Of a DNA stretch of 64,000 nt, positions 1 through 7,798 are shown in pieces. Every line of letters starts with the position of its first letter. Within the stretch, counting starts at the first letter, position 1. A program made the translations under genes and the position numbers. The notes below the pieces were generated by a model. It had not been told where the DNA came from, searched no databases, and was given only the letters and a program-made list of their open reading frames with translations. The stretch is from Streptomyces sp. NBC_00820. GTDB lineage: Bacteria > Actinomycetota > Actinomycetes > Streptomycetales > Streptomycetaceae. Where the stretch lies: the NCBI RefSeq assembly GCF_036347055.1, contig NZ_CP108882.1, positions 3,670,501 to 3,734,500 of the forward strand, written 5' to 3'.

Positions 1-408
1 CCAATCGTCTGGCGTACCTGGACGCATGTCCCGAACGAACTGTTCCAGTACCCAGGCATGCCGCTGCAAAGACCTGGCTGCCGAGATGGTCTCCGCTTCT
101 CCCACGAGGAGCACGGCCTCGAACGCGTAGCCACGCTCAAGCTCAGCTTCGGCCAGCAGCTCCAGGCCGGCCTCCCTGGCGAGTGGCTGCGGCAGGTCGA
201 AGAGTCCCTTACCTGCAGCCAGACGGCCCGCCAGCGAGGTGAACCTCTTGATCGCGTCGGCATACCGGAGATAGCACTCCAGGCGGCGTTCGTCCCACCG
301 TGTGGAAAGTTGGCGCCGCCACCGAGATCTCTCCGTCAAGGCTCCGCCGACGTAGGACGCAACCGCGCCGACGAGCACACCGATCAAGGTGAATAGCTGT
401 CCCGACAT
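1..408 (-). CDS. Small membrane-anchored hypothetical protein (3' end outside window)
   Basis: An open frame runs from an ATG at 406-408 to the left edge without a stop, giving at least 136 residues; the C-terminus is cut off. The first 25 residues (MSGQLFTLIGVLVGAVASYV and on) form one hydrophobic segment followed by a basic Arg-rich turn, then a charged helical region with repeated Glu/Arg/Leu. This is the usual look of a single-span actinobacterial protein with a cytosolic helical domain. No catalytic motif is visible and the function is unknown. The frame has strong GC3 bias, unlike the competing frames here. Confidence 0.7.
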   Translation of the reverse strand, partial: MSGQLFTLIGVLVGAVASYVGGALTERSRWRRQLSTRWDERRLECYLRYADAIKRFTSLAGRLAAGKGLFDLPQPLAREAGLELLAEAELERGYAFEAVLLVGEAETISAARSLQRHAWVLEQFVRDMRPGTPDDW

Positions 409-556
409 GCCCCCGCCGATCGTGTATCTGCCAGGAGGGACCATACGGCCGGAGACTCTGATGCGTAAGGGCCTCGGGAGGCTGGTACGAGAGCTGAAGG
501 GTCTCTCAGCGGAGCCGGGATCAACAGCCGGATGCCACTGCACCTTCAGAGCCCTC

Positions 557-589
557 GTACAGTTGCTGTACAGCAGCGAAGTACAGCAA
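557..589. promoter_or_regulatory. Operator-like inverted and direct repeats
   Basis: GTACAG-TTG-CTGTAC (557-571) is a perfect 6-bp inverted repeat. Nine bases later comes a second half site, GTACAGCAA (581-589), which also pairs with TTGCTGTAC at 563-571. Such spaced half sites resemble operators of GntR-type repressors of actinobacterial integrative elements, but no regulator gene is recognisable beside it. The site lies about 150 bp upstream of the gene at 1-408, and that gene is the most likely target. Confidence 0.4.
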
Positions 590-1377
590 TCCCAGCAACT
601 GGCAGCGCCCAAGACTGCCTCTCATCGGCCTCCCGGCAGCCCTTATGACCTTCAACGTCCGATCTCTTGCGCGGACAATCGCGAGGGCCGTCAGGGACGG
701 TGCACGGTGGTCAACAGGGGGTGCACCTGGACCGGTGGAACTGCCCCCTCGGCGCCTTGCGGACGCAGCTTGTCGAACTCCCGAGCCGCTAGCCGGTGCT
801 CAGCGGCCTCTACAGGGCCGCGTAGACGGCCGAGGGCCTCGACCGCTGATGGGGGCGGGGCCTTTGTCGCCCCCAAAGGGTCTGCGGTGCTCACCGCTTC
901 GCCCTTCCCAGCCGGCCTCAGCCGACTCTCCCGCCCTCGTCCCCACGGCTACATGGAGCCCTCATGGGAACGGAAGGCCAAGCAGAGACAGGGGAGGATC
1001 AGACGAGGCCGGAAGCCCCCACCCCGCTGATCGGTCCGGTCTTCGCCCTGGCGGCCGGAGCCGGGGATTTACGGACCCGCAGGGTCTGGACAACATTATA
1101 TCTGCAATCGCGGGGTAAGAATTTTACGAAACGTGCGGACAGTTTCTTTGCAGTAATGAACAGAGTGGAATTATTCAACGCACACGGACCGCAACAGCGT
1201 GCTACTGTCGACCCCAGTTGCAGTCGTGGTTCCCGAATTCCAAGTTCCTCTCAGTCGACTTCTGCGTCACTGGAAGTGCTTTTTGGCACCGGTCTTTTTC
1301 CGGGCGGGGTGATCATCGCGGCGACACGGCATCCGTACAGTGCGAATGCCGACTCACTGCCCCGAAGGAGACAAGAC
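590..1377. other. Intergenic stretch and cold-shock gene leader
   Basis: I see no convincing gene here. A 67-residue frame on the minus strand (691-894, GTG start) has plausible composition but no recognisable motif or strong ribosome site. From about 1075 to 1200 the sequence turns AT-richer than its surroundings, with runs such as AACATTATATCTG and GGAATTATTC. It probably holds the promoter and long untranslated leader of the cold-shock gene at 1378. Confidence 0.4.
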
Positions 1378-1581
1378 ATGGCTACTGGCACCGTGAAGTG
1401 GTTCAACGCGGAAAAGGGATTCGGCTTCATCGAGCAGGACGGTGGCGGCGCTGACGTGTTCGCCCACTACTCGAACATCGCCGCCCAGGGCTTCCGCGAG
1501 CTGCTCGAAGGCCAGAAGGTGAGCTTCGACATCGCGCAGGGGCAGAAGGGTCCGACGGCCGAGAACATCGTTCCCGCCTGA
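1378..1581 (+). CDS. Cold-shock protein, CspA family
   Basis: A 67-residue single cold-shock domain protein, the normal family length. It has the nucleic-acid-binding motifs RNP1 (KGFGFI, residues 13-18) and RNP2 (VFAHYS, about 27-32) and the invariant N-terminal GTVKWFN. CspA proteins bind single-stranded RNA and DNA and melt mRNA structure at low temperature. GAAGGAG, 8 bases before the ATG, is a good ribosome site. A long AT-rich leader precedes the gene, as is common for cold-induced csp genes, and a strong terminator follows. The gene heads a group with a DEAD-box helicase, a combination repeated in Streptomyces genomes. Confidence 0.97.
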   Translation: MATGTVKWFNAEKGFGFIEQDGGGADVFAHYSNIAAQGFRELLEGQKVSFDIAQGQKGPTAENIVPA

Positions 1582-1596
1582 CGCCGACGCGCACTT

Positions 1597-1640
1597 TGCA
1601 GCTGGGGCCCGCATCCTTCGGGGTGCGGGCCCCAGCTGCA
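1597..1640 (+). terminator. Strong hairpin terminator after csp
   Basis: A perfect 17-bp stem, TGCAGCTGGGGCCCGCA (1597-1613) with TGCGGGCCCCAGCTGCA (1624-1640), encloses a 10-base loop. It starts 15 bp after the csp stop. There is no U-tract, which is usual in Streptomyces. Confidence 0.9.
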
Positions 1641-1857
1641 CGTACTTCCCGCAGCGGTTTCTCCTGCGGGACGACTGCGAGGGATCCGCAGGCTTAAGCA
1701 CACGGATTCCCTTTCGAGGATGCCCACACATCTCCTCTCGACCGTATCGCAGCGCACGATTTACTTTCGCGTTCCATTCGGCCCATTCTTGCAATTCTCC
1801 ACGCCGCTCCCTGCTGCGGGAATTCCTTGATATGTGCCGCATCGAGGAAGGTTCCGC

Positions 1858-3351
1858 ATGAACCGCACACGCACGAACGACCGCTTCGCCCGCACTCGGA
1901 ACGGCAGCGCCGCCCCCGGGAAGAATGGCAACCGGTTCGGCTCATCGCCCCCGAGCCGCTCCGGCGGACCGATCCGTTCCAACGGTCACAGCCGCCGCCC
2001 CGCCGCCCTCCAGGGTGAGTTCGCCCTCCCGGAGACGATCACCCCGGCGCTGCCCGCCGCGGCGAGCTTCGTCGATCTCGACATGCCCGCGGAGCTGCTG
2101 GCCGCGCTCGGCTCGCAGGGCGTGACCGTACCGTTCCCGATCCAGGCCGCGACGCTGCCGAACTCCCTCGCCGGCCGCGACGTCCTCGGCCGGGGGCGCA
2201 CCGGTTCCGGCAAGACCCTCGCCTTCGGGCTGGCCCTGCTGGCCCGTACGGCTGGGCAGCGCGCCGAAGCCCGGCAGCCGCTGGGGCTGATCCTCGTACC
2301 GACGCGTGAGCTGGCACAGCAGGTCACCGACGCGCTCACGCCGTACGCCCGCTCGGTGAAGCTGCGCCTGGCCACGGTCGTGGGAGGGATGCCGATCGGC
2401 AGGCAGGCCAGCGCGCTGCGCGGCGGCGTCGAGGTCGTCGTCGCCACCCCCGGACGCCTCAAGGACCTCATCGAACGCGGCGACTGCCGGCTGGACCAGG
2501 TCTCCGTCACCGTCCTCGACGAAGCGGACCAGATGGCCGACATGGGCTTCATGCCGCAGGTCACCGCCCTGCTCGACCAGGTCCGCCCTCAAGGCCAGCG
2601 CATGCTGTTCTCCGCCACTCTCGACCGTAACGTCGATCTGCTCGTGCGCCGCTACCTGAGCGACCCCGTCGTGCACTCCGTCGATGCGTCGGCCGGTGCG
2701 GTCACGACGATGGAGCACCACGTACTCCACGTCCACGGCGCCGACAAACACGCGGCCATCACGGAGATCGCCGCACGCGACGGCCGCGTGATCATGTTCC
2801 TGGACACCAAGCACGCCGTCGACCGCCTCACCGAGCACCTCCTGAACAGCGGGGTACGGGCCGCCGCCCTGCACGGGGGCAAGTCGCAGCCGCAGCGCAC
2901 CCGTACGCTGACGCAGTTCAAGAACGGGCACGTCAGCGTGCTGGTGGCGACCAACGTCGCTGCGCGCGGCATCCACGTCGACAGTCTCGACCTCGTCGTC
3001 AACGTCGACCCTCCGACCGACCACAAGGACTACCTCCACCGCGGCGGCCGCACGGCCCGCGCCGGCGAGTCCGGCAGCGTCGTCACCCTGGTCACCCCGA
3101 GCCAGCGTCGCGCCATGACCCGCCTCATGGCAACGGCCGGCATCGTCCCGCAGACCACCCAGGTCCGCGCCGGCGCGGAGGCCCTGCACCGCATCACCGG
3201 CGCCCAAGCCCCTTCCGGCATCCCGGTCGTCATCACCGCACCCGTGGTCGAACGCCCCAAGCGCAGCGCCGTCTCACGCGGCCGACGCCGCCCGGCTTCG
3301 GCGACCCGGCGCGCGCCCGCACGGCGGTCCGTCTCCGACGCGGCAGCCTAG
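1858..3351 (+). CDS. DEAD-box ATP-dependent RNA helicase
   Basis: A 497-residue superfamily 2 RNA helicase. In order: a basic N-terminal tail (1-65), the Q-motif region ending at Q96, Walker A GRTGSGKT (113-120), PTRELA, DEAD (221-224), SAT (252-254), and in the second RecA lobe VATNVAARGIH and HRGGRTAR (from about residue 394). A basic Arg/Ala-rich tail probably contacts RNA. The ATG at 1858 is chosen over the upstream in-frame ATG because GAGGAAGG sits just before it. Neighbouring csp, CBS and hypothetical genes suggest a cold or stress RNA-remodelling role. A 200-bp leader separates it from the csp terminator, so it probably has its own promoter. Confidence 0.95.
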   Translation: MNRTRTNDRFARTRNGSAAPGKNGNRFGSSPPSRSGGPIRSNGHSRRPAALQGEFALPETITPALPAAASFVDLDMPAELLAALGSQGVTVPFPIQAATLPNSLAGRDVLGRGRTGSGKTLAFGLALLARTAGQRAEARQPLGLILVPTRELAQQVTDALTPYARSVKLRLATVVGGMPIGRQASALRGGVEVVVATPGRLKDLIERGDCRLDQVSVTVLDEADQMADMGFMPQVTALLDQVRPQGQRMLFSATLDRNVDLLVRRYLSDPVVHSVDASAGAVTTMEHHVLHVHGADKHAAITEIAARDGRVIMFLDTKHAVDRLTEHLLNSGVRAAALHGGKSQPQRTRTLTQFKNGHVSVLVATNVAARGIHVDSLDLVVNVDPPTDHKDYLHRGGRTARAGESGSVVTLVTPSQRRAMTRLMATAGIVPQTTQVRAGAEALHRITGAQAPSGIPVVITAPVVERPKRSAVSRGRRRPASATRRAPARRSVSDAAA

Positions 3352-3397
3352 AACCGTCCTGATCAGGAAGCTGACCCATCTCTGCAGGAGGCACCTC

Positions 3398-3802
3398 TTG
3401 ACGCTGGTCCAGACGCACCCCCGCGCAATGAGCACCGACGCCGCGCACAGGACGGTTGCCGATGCCATGGACGCGGCCGGGCCTCAGGTCCCGGACGACA
3501 TGACCGTCGAGGTGGCACTGTCCGTCATGGCCGCCGCCCGCACAGGTCATCTCCTCGTTTGTGACGAGGACGGCCAGTGCACCAACCTGGTCACCCGGGC
3601 CCGGCTCACCACCCTGCGGGACAGTTCCGGATACACGGACCGGGTCCGCCTGCGCGACATCACCGACGCCGGCGGGCCCTTCGCCTCGCCGCTGACCACG
3701 GTGGCCGAAGCCGAGCACGCGATGCGACACCGGCGGCTCGGGGCCCTGCCTGTGGTCGACGAACACGGCACCGCTCTCGGGGTCCTCGCGCTCTCCCGCT
3801 GA
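3398..3802 (+). CDS. CBS-domain protein
   Basis: A 134-residue protein made essentially of one CBS pair, the usual size of stand-alone CBS proteins. The repeats cover about residues 15-75 (DAMDAAGPQVPDD onward) and 85-134 (DITDAGGPFAS to GALPVVDEHGTALGVLA). CBS pairs bind adenine nucleotides and act as energy sensors or dimerisation modules. The start is a TTG supported by CAGGAGG six bases upstream; no ATG fits as well. It follows the helicase by 46 bp in the same direction and may be cotranscribed. No fused output domain is present, so it would have to act on a partner. Confidence 0.85.
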   Translation: MTLVQTHPRAMSTDAAHRTVADAMDAAGPQVPDDMTVEVALSVMAAARTGHLLVCDEDGQCTNLVTRARLTTLRDSSGYTDRVRLRDITDAGGPFASPLTTVAEAEHAMRHRRLGALPVVDEHGTALGVLALSR

Positions 3803-3851
3803 ACCGCCTCACCACGGCCGGCCCCTCCCCTCCTTCTCCTTGTGAGGCACC

Positions 3852-4160
3852 ATGCGTTGTGTCATCGCCCGCTTTCCGTTCGAGCTCACCAAGGGTGGAG
3901 TGCTGGAATCGATGAAGGACGTCAAGCCCGAGCCGGTCACTGGCGACTCCGTGATCGTCGGGCGCCGCCACTACCCCGCCAAGCAGGTCGGCCAGGTCAT
4001 CACCCGCCAGGACCGCCGCGATTTCAGCGGCGGCGAAGTCCTCAGGGCCATGACCCAGCTCGGCTTCACCTGCCGCACCGTCCCCAAGGTCGCGGCCGCG
4101 AGGATCGTCGACCCGCTCCAGCGGGCTTCCGCGGCGCTTGGCGCCCCCATGCCCATCTGA
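3852..4160 (+). CDS. Conserved hypothetical protein of the cold-shock group
   Basis: A 102-residue soluble protein beginning MRCVIARFPFEL. It contains a conserved-looking core (ESMKDVKPEPVTGDSVIVGR, then RHYPAKQVGQVITRQDRRDF). I recall homologues next to cold-shock genes in Streptomyces, but the family has no known activity. GTGAGG lies before the ATG at 3852. The pattern of Lys, Arg and aromatic residues would suit RNA binding, which is only a guess. It is the last of four co-directional genes starting at csp. Confidence 0.8.
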   Translation: MRCVIARFPFELTKGGVLESMKDVKPEPVTGDSVIVGRRHYPAKQVGQVITRQDRRDFSGGEVLRAMTQLGFTCRTVPKVAAARIVDPLQRASAALGAPMPI

Positions 4161-4622
4161 CCGACGGGACAGGCGCGAGCCGGCACCAGGACAACAGTGA
4201 GGGCCCGAGCCGGCTTGTTTCCCCGACCTCGTCAGCCGGTCGAGCAGGTTGGCGTGATCTCTTACAGCCGGGGCATCGGCTCTGCGGTGCAGCCTGCGAA
4301 CAGACTTGATGGCGTAAGCGCCCCGATGAGGCCCTTACGCACAAGCGAACACGTCACGGAGCGCTGGGCGGCAAATGTGTGGGGGCTACCTGCTGCCCAC
4401 CGAGCCGGGGCGGCCGACAGCACATCGTGGCACCCAATGCCTTCGTCGTCGTACTGACCCCGGAGATCCACCGGTGGGACTCGATTGCCGGTCCGAATGT
4501 CGACACAGCAGCCCGGCCACTCGTCTCCTCGGGCTGCCGTCCCAGGCCGGACCGCGACGCCCGGCCTGATCGGCTGCCGGCTACGAGCCTGGTGGGGCTA
4601 CCGTCCGATGTGAGAGCGCAGG
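4161..4622. other. Intergenic, no gene seen
   Basis: 460 bp between the convergent hypothetical and MerR genes. Frames on both strands are short, lack ribosome sites and do not show Streptomyces GC3 bias. I see no strong terminator, repeat or RNA. Confidence 0.5.
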
Positions 4623-4958
4623 TCAGGCGCCCGCCTCGGGGGACCCGACATCACCGCGTCGCAGTTCGTCGTTGATGCGCCGGGCCTCTTCGAGTTGGTC
4701 TTCCAGAATGATGATGCGGCAAGCCGCCTCGATGGAGGTGCCCTGGTCAACCATCTCGCGGGCACGGGCGGCGATACGCAGCTGATAGCGGGAGTAGCGC
4801 CGGTGTCCGCCCTCGGAGCGCAGTGGCGTGATCAGCCGGGCTTCACCGAGGGCCCGCAGGAAGGCGGGCGCGGTACCGAGCATCTCTGCTGCTCGTCCCA
4901 TGGTGTAAGCGGGGTAGTCGTCGTCGTCGATTCGGTCGAGCGGTGTGTCTGCGGTCAT
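4623..4958 (-). CDS. Small MerR-family transcriptional regulator
   Basis: A 111-residue regulator with an N-terminal MerR helix-turn-helix (YTMGRAAEMLGT, about 16-27), the wing RSEGGHRRYSRYQLR (about 44-58), and a short coiled dimerisation helix (EDQLEEARRINDELRR). It lacks a separate ligand domain, so it belongs to the short MerR class common in Streptomyces. The upstream in-frame ATG at 5078 is rejected because it would add a non-conserved tail running through the palindrome at 4987-5018. The ATG at 4956-4958 follows AGAGG. Targets are unknown. Confidence 0.9.
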   Translation of the reverse strand: MTADTPLDRIDDDDYPAYTMGRAAEMLGTAPAFLRALGEARLITPLRSEGGHRRYSRYQLRIAARAREMVDQGTSIEAACRIIILEDQLEEARRINDELRRGDVGSPEAGA

Positions 4959-4986
4959 CTGCACCTCTGCTTGGGGAACGCGCCGA

Positions 4987-5018
4987 GGGGCCTTGGTGCC
5001 GTACGGCACCAAGGCCCC
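4987..5018. promoter_or_regulatory. Perfect 32-bp palindrome upstream of merR
   Basis: GGGGCCTTGGTGCCGT at 4987-5002 is followed immediately by its exact reverse complement at 5003-5018. It lies 28 bp upstream of the MerR start codon, inside its leader. It could be an autoregulatory operator or an attenuator-like hairpin. Confidence 0.7.
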
Positions 5019-5822
5019 GAGGGATTTGTAACACCATCGGCCGGCTACTGCGATGCCGGCCTTCTGTTTCCGCACCAACCCCCAACGGGGGGCGGAGAGT
5101 GCGGGGGTCGCGAATGCGTGACCGTGGGACCACCTTCCGTTCCGGGGTCTGCGGTACCCGGGCGGACCGTTCTCGCCCAGGCGGTCCTGATGGCGTCCGC
5201 CTCCTTCTCTCTTCCTTCTGATGAACCTCTTGATACTGCGGATCCTGCGTACTGCTGGCAGCCCTCATGAGGCCACCGGCCCGGCGGTCAGCGACGGGGC
5301 CCCAAAGCCCAATCCGGCCCCACCACTCCACCGCCGTGCCACAACCTCTGTTTTGCATACGGGCAGTTCATGCCTGCCACGCCTCACTGACTTCCTGGCT
5401 ACAGCAAGCACGCTACCCCCGTCACGGATGCATGTCTACATCAGCCACAACAGATTTCAGTCCATACGAGTGAAAGGTTCTGCATCAGTACCCATCTGCC
5501 GCAGCCGCTCGACTTCGGCCGGCGGCCACCGCAGTGACGTCACCCAGTTGATCCTGGCACTCAGAGCCGTGTGGTCGTGGCGGCTGCCGCCGTCGACCAG
5601 GCGCCGCGCTGACGTGGCGTGGCCGACCGCGGTTCCGACCGACGAGTGTCACCGTCTCGCACAAGGCCGACGGTCGCCCTCGGACAGGACCCGCCAGAAC
5701 GGATTCAGCGCACATGAGGCCGGGAAACCCCGTGGACACGTGAGAACCACGGAGTGATGTGCTCCCGGGCCAGGCACCCTGAGGCCGCAGTTTCCGCAGG
5801 ACACAGCCCGGCCCAGGGGAAA
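5019..5822. other. Intergenic region with possible gene relic
   Basis: No complete gene is supported. On the minus strand, 5457-5650 reads about 60 residues with protein-like composition (LSARINWVTSLRWPPAEVER, then LRQMGTDAEPF) before a stop at 5457-5459. It has no usable start and is stopped upstream, so it looks like the C-terminal relic of a gene from the decayed island. The long overlapping frames on either strand appear spurious. Confidence 0.35.
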
Positions 5823-5865
5823 CTCCTAAAGCGGGTGTCGCAGGTTCGAATCCTGCCGGGGGCAC
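5823..5865 (+). other. 3' half of tRNA-Arg(CCT): attachment-site copy
   Basis: The sequence runs from the anticodon loop (CTCCTAA, anticodon CCT) through the 3' anticodon stem AGCGG, variable loop, T arm GCAGG-TTCGAAT-CCTGC and the 3' acceptor strand CGGGGGC plus A. The 5' half is absent: the bases before 5823 do not pair with the anticodon or acceptor stems. This is what integration of a site-specific element at a tRNA gene leaves behind. A weaker hairpin (about 5874-5909) follows, and a recombinase relic begins 55 bp downstream. Confidence 0.8.
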
Positions 5866-5920
5866 GCGACCAAGGTCCAGTTCAGGGGGATGATCCCCTC
5901 GAACCGGCCCTTTGCCGTGA

Positions 5921-6130
5921 TCACGGCCGCGCCGCACCCGTGCCAGAAACGCCACTCGGTGCCACATCCCCACCCTCCTTCCGGATCATCGAGCCGAGCC
6001 GATCGGCGACCTCACGGTCACGGCCGTTGACCATGTGCTGGTGGATCAGCGCGGCGCGGGTCGCGCTGTGCCCCATCCCGGACTTCGGCACCTCGGCCGA
6101 ACGGAGCGACGCCCGCTCCCGGAAGCGCAG
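5921..6130 (-). pseudogene. int: Tyrosine recombinase (integrase) C-terminal relic
   Basis: On the minus strand this reads SGMGHSATRAALIHQHMVNG and then RDREVADRL, ending at a TGA (5921-5923). It matches the C-terminal signature of tyrosine recombinases of actinobacterial integrative elements: MGHSS.RAALIYQH, with the box II HxxR-type His followed by the tyrosine nucleophile region. Here the catalytic Tyr position is His (ALIHQH), the upstream frame is scrambled, and there is an in-frame stop about 70 codons upstream. The 3' end lies next to a tRNA-derived att copy, the standard place for int. It cannot encode an active recombinase. Confidence 0.75.
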
Positions 6131-6220
6131 TGATGAAGGCAGTCACGGCTCGGCCGACCTCGCCACAGGCCGAACCATTACCTGGTTGACGTGCTGCCTT
6201 GCCTCGTGAGGAGATCACTC

Positions 6221-6243
6221 GCACATTCGAATCCTGGAGGGGG
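6221..6243 (+). other. Degenerate tRNA 3'-end copy
   Basis: GCACATTCGAATCCTGGAGG resembles the T loop and acceptor strand of the copies at 5823, 6585 and 9092, but its T stem no longer pairs. It is probably a more decayed attachment site, although chance similarity is possible. Confidence 0.35.
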
Positions 6244-6249
6244 TAATAC

Positions 6250-6546
6250 GTGATGCACTGGTACTCCGCAGCGCAACTGTCGCCACCTGAGACGTACTTC
6301 CAGACAGCGGCTTTCTGTCTTGTCGTGGCAGTGACGCTCATCGCGGTCGGCCGTCATCAGCGCCGAACAGGGCGCGGCATCATCAACCCCGACAGGCCTG
6401 TGCGTGTAGCCGATGCCCTGCTCCCCGACGCGCCGCCCCGCAAGAGCAAGCGGGTGACGGGCCGCATCTACCTCTTCTTCGGCTGGTTCCTGGTCCTGGG
6501 CGTGGTCATCAACCTGTTCAACGGCATCAGGGCAGCGCGCGGTTAA
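6250..6546 (+). CDS. Small two-span membrane protein
   Basis: A 98-residue protein with a hydrophobic segment at about 18-36 (FQTAAFCLVVAVTLIAVG), a basic, polar middle, and a second segment at about 73-92 (LFFGWFLVLGVVINLF). Charge placement suggests both ends outside or a hairpin with the basic loop in the cytosol. GGAGGGGG lies just upstream, partly inside the degenerate tRNA copy, so a decayed attachment site may supply its ribosome site. No family is recognised. It sits between two tRNA-derived repeats and is a candidate cargo gene. Confidence 0.65.
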   Translation: MMHWYSAAQLSPPETYFQTAAFCLVVAVTLIAVGRHQRRTGRGIINPDRPVRVADALLPDAPPRKSKRVTGRIYLFFGWFLVLGVVINLFNGIRAARG

Positions 6547-6584
6547 CCGCGAATCAGGCCACGAACGTGAACCACGCTCATGCC

Positions 6585-6620
6585 AAGCGGGTGTCGCAGG
6601 TTCGAAGCCTGCCGGGGCGC
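6585..6620 (+). other. tRNA-Arg 3'-half copy (attachment site)
   Basis: AAGCGGGTGTCGCAGGTTCG continuing to the acceptor strand matches the copy at 5823-5865, with changes at the T-stem end and acceptor (GAAGCCTGCCGGGGCGC). The 5' half and anticodon loop are missing. A strong hairpin follows directly. Confidence 0.75.
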
Positions 6621-6626
6621 AAGGGG

Positions 6627-6668
6627 AAGGGCTGCTCACCCCTCGGCGTCGAGGGGTGAGCAGCCCTT
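6627..6668 (-). terminator. Hairpin terminator of the sulfur-transport operon
   Basis: A perfect 18-bp stem, AAGGGCTGCTCACCCCTC (6627-6644) with its complement at 6651-6668, has a 6-base loop. It lies 45 bp past the last gene of the minus-strand operon and also just after the tRNA-like copy. Confidence 0.88.
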
Positions 6669-6713
6669 GGACAGCGGAGCCGGCTGACGCACGGCGTCGG
6701 GGGCGCCCCGTGG

Positions 6714-7130
6714 TCACAGGCCGCAGGAGCCGCGGTCGAGGTGGAAGTACCGGGCGTTGGCCCAGCGGCACAGCCGGATTCCGACGGCGACGCCGGCGAT
6801 GGTGACCAGGGCGGGCAGGTAGCCGCCGGCGACCTGGATGATCGGGATCGCCGGACACCCGCCCGAGATCGCCCAGCCCGTACCGAACAACACCGCGCCG
6901 GGGATCACGCCCGCGTGGATGCGCCCCGGGGTACGGCGGACCCGCAGCAGGGCGAACGCGCACACGATGATCGCGACGGCGCCGGCGAAGGACAGGAACA
7001 TGCGCAGGTCCTGGAAGGTGAACATGCGGTTCAGCTCGGCGTAGTCGCCGAAGCCGATGTTGGAGACGGTGTAGCCGAGGGCCAGTCCGGTGATGATGTT
7101 GGCCAGCAGAATCGCGCCCCGGGTACGCAT
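6714..7130 (-). CDS. YeeE/YedE-family sulfur transporter subunit (second half)
   Basis: A 138-residue membrane protein with four hydrophobic spans and the family motif GWAISGGCPAIPI around residues 88-100. In YeeE/YedE proteins, conserved Cys-containing motifs line a channel for thiosulfate or related sulfur species. This protein corresponds to one half of a full-length transporter. The other half is the upstream gene, and the two overlap at TGATG (7128-7132), so they should be made together. The C-terminus ends in a Cys-containing tail (RGSCGL). A hairpin terminator follows. Confidence 0.85.
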   Translation of the reverse strand: MRTRGAILLANIITGLALGYTVSNIGFGDYAELNRMFTFQDLRMFLSFAGAVAIIVCAFALLRVRRTPGRIHAGVIPGAVLFGTGWAISGGCPAIPIIQVAGGYLPALVTIAGVAVGIRLCRWANARYFHLDRGSCGL

Positions 7131-7798
7131 CAGATCACCTTCCACAAGAGGAACGACACCGCGACGGCGGTGCCGAAGAACACGGCGGTCGCGACGATGC
7201 TGACCGGGCGCAGACGGCCGCAGCCGTTGAGCCCGTGGCCCGAGCTGCACCCGCCGGCCAGTCGGGTGCCGAAGCCGACCAGCACGCCTCCCACGAACAA
7301 CAGGGCGACCATGGCGATCGGATTGGCGGTGACCAGGTTCCGGAAACCCGGGCCCATGTCGAAGCGGAGCTTGAACCGCCCGGAAGTGACCGCGGCGATC
7401 AGTCCGCCGAGGAAGACCGACACCAGCAGGGCGGCCTGGGTGACCAGCGGGGCCGGGCGCAGGCTCGTGACCGAGGGGCTCTCACCCGCCGCCGGTTCGG
7501 CGTCCGGTTCGACGTCCGGTTCGAGCGGCCGCGACTCCCCGTAGGAAACCGGCGGCACGGTGGACGCGCCGGTAATCGTGCCGAAGTGTTCCGCGGTGGC
7601 CGCGGCGAGCGCCTCGGCGAGGGCCTGGTCGTCGGCGAACTCGTCGTCCATCTGCTCGAGATCGCGTTCGCTGCGCCAGTGCAGCACGCGATCCCACGCG
7701 GATGACACCCCGAAAGACCGATCGGTGGTGAGGGTGTAGTTGATGGTGACCAGAGCGAGCCCTATAGCGCCCGCCCACCAGGGCCAGTAGGCGCTCAT
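7130..7798 (-). CDS. YeeE/YedE-family sulfur transporter subunit (first half, extended)
   Basis: A 222-residue membrane protein. A first span (about 4-20) is followed by a charged acidic stretch (about 40-100, rich in Glu, Asp and Ala) that most relatives lack, then spans at about 125-142, 160-178 and 200-220. Between the last two is the signature [15 protein letters not shown], the Cys motif that handles the sulfur substrate. Start ATG at 7796-7798 overlaps the stop of the upstream gene as ATGA. The next subunit overlaps at TGATG. The split-gene arrangement matches other bacterial YeeE/YedE pairs. Confidence 0.85.
   Translation of the reverse strand: MSAYWPWWAGAIGLALVTINYTLTTDRSFGVSSAWDRVLHWRSERDLEQMDDEFADDQALAEALAAATAEHFGTITGASTVPPVSYGESRPLEPDVEPDAEPAAGESPSVTSLRPAPLVTQAALLVSVFLGGLIAAVTSGRFKLRFDMGPGFRNLVTANPIAMVALLFVGGVLVGFGTRLAGGCSSGHGLNGCGRLRPVSIVATAVFFGTAVAVSFLLWKVI

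Noticed and set aside
389..1030. Plus-strand ORF of 213 residues
   Set aside because: Ser/Arg/Pro-rich with no ribosome site; it overlaps another poor frame and the likely regulatory site at 557-589.
5221..5757. Plus-strand ORF of 178 residues
   Set aside because: Composition is not protein-like, it has no ribosome site, and it runs toward the tRNA-derived repeat; another frame of the opposite strand has better coding character at 5457-5650.
5485..5973. Minus-strand ORF with the peptide PPAGFEPATPAL
   Set aside because: This peptide is the reverse-strand translation of a tRNA T arm and acceptor end (5823-5865). It is a known artefact and not a protein. The same explains PAGFEPATPAW in the 6178-6963 frame and YPLQDSNVR in the 6018-6341 frame.
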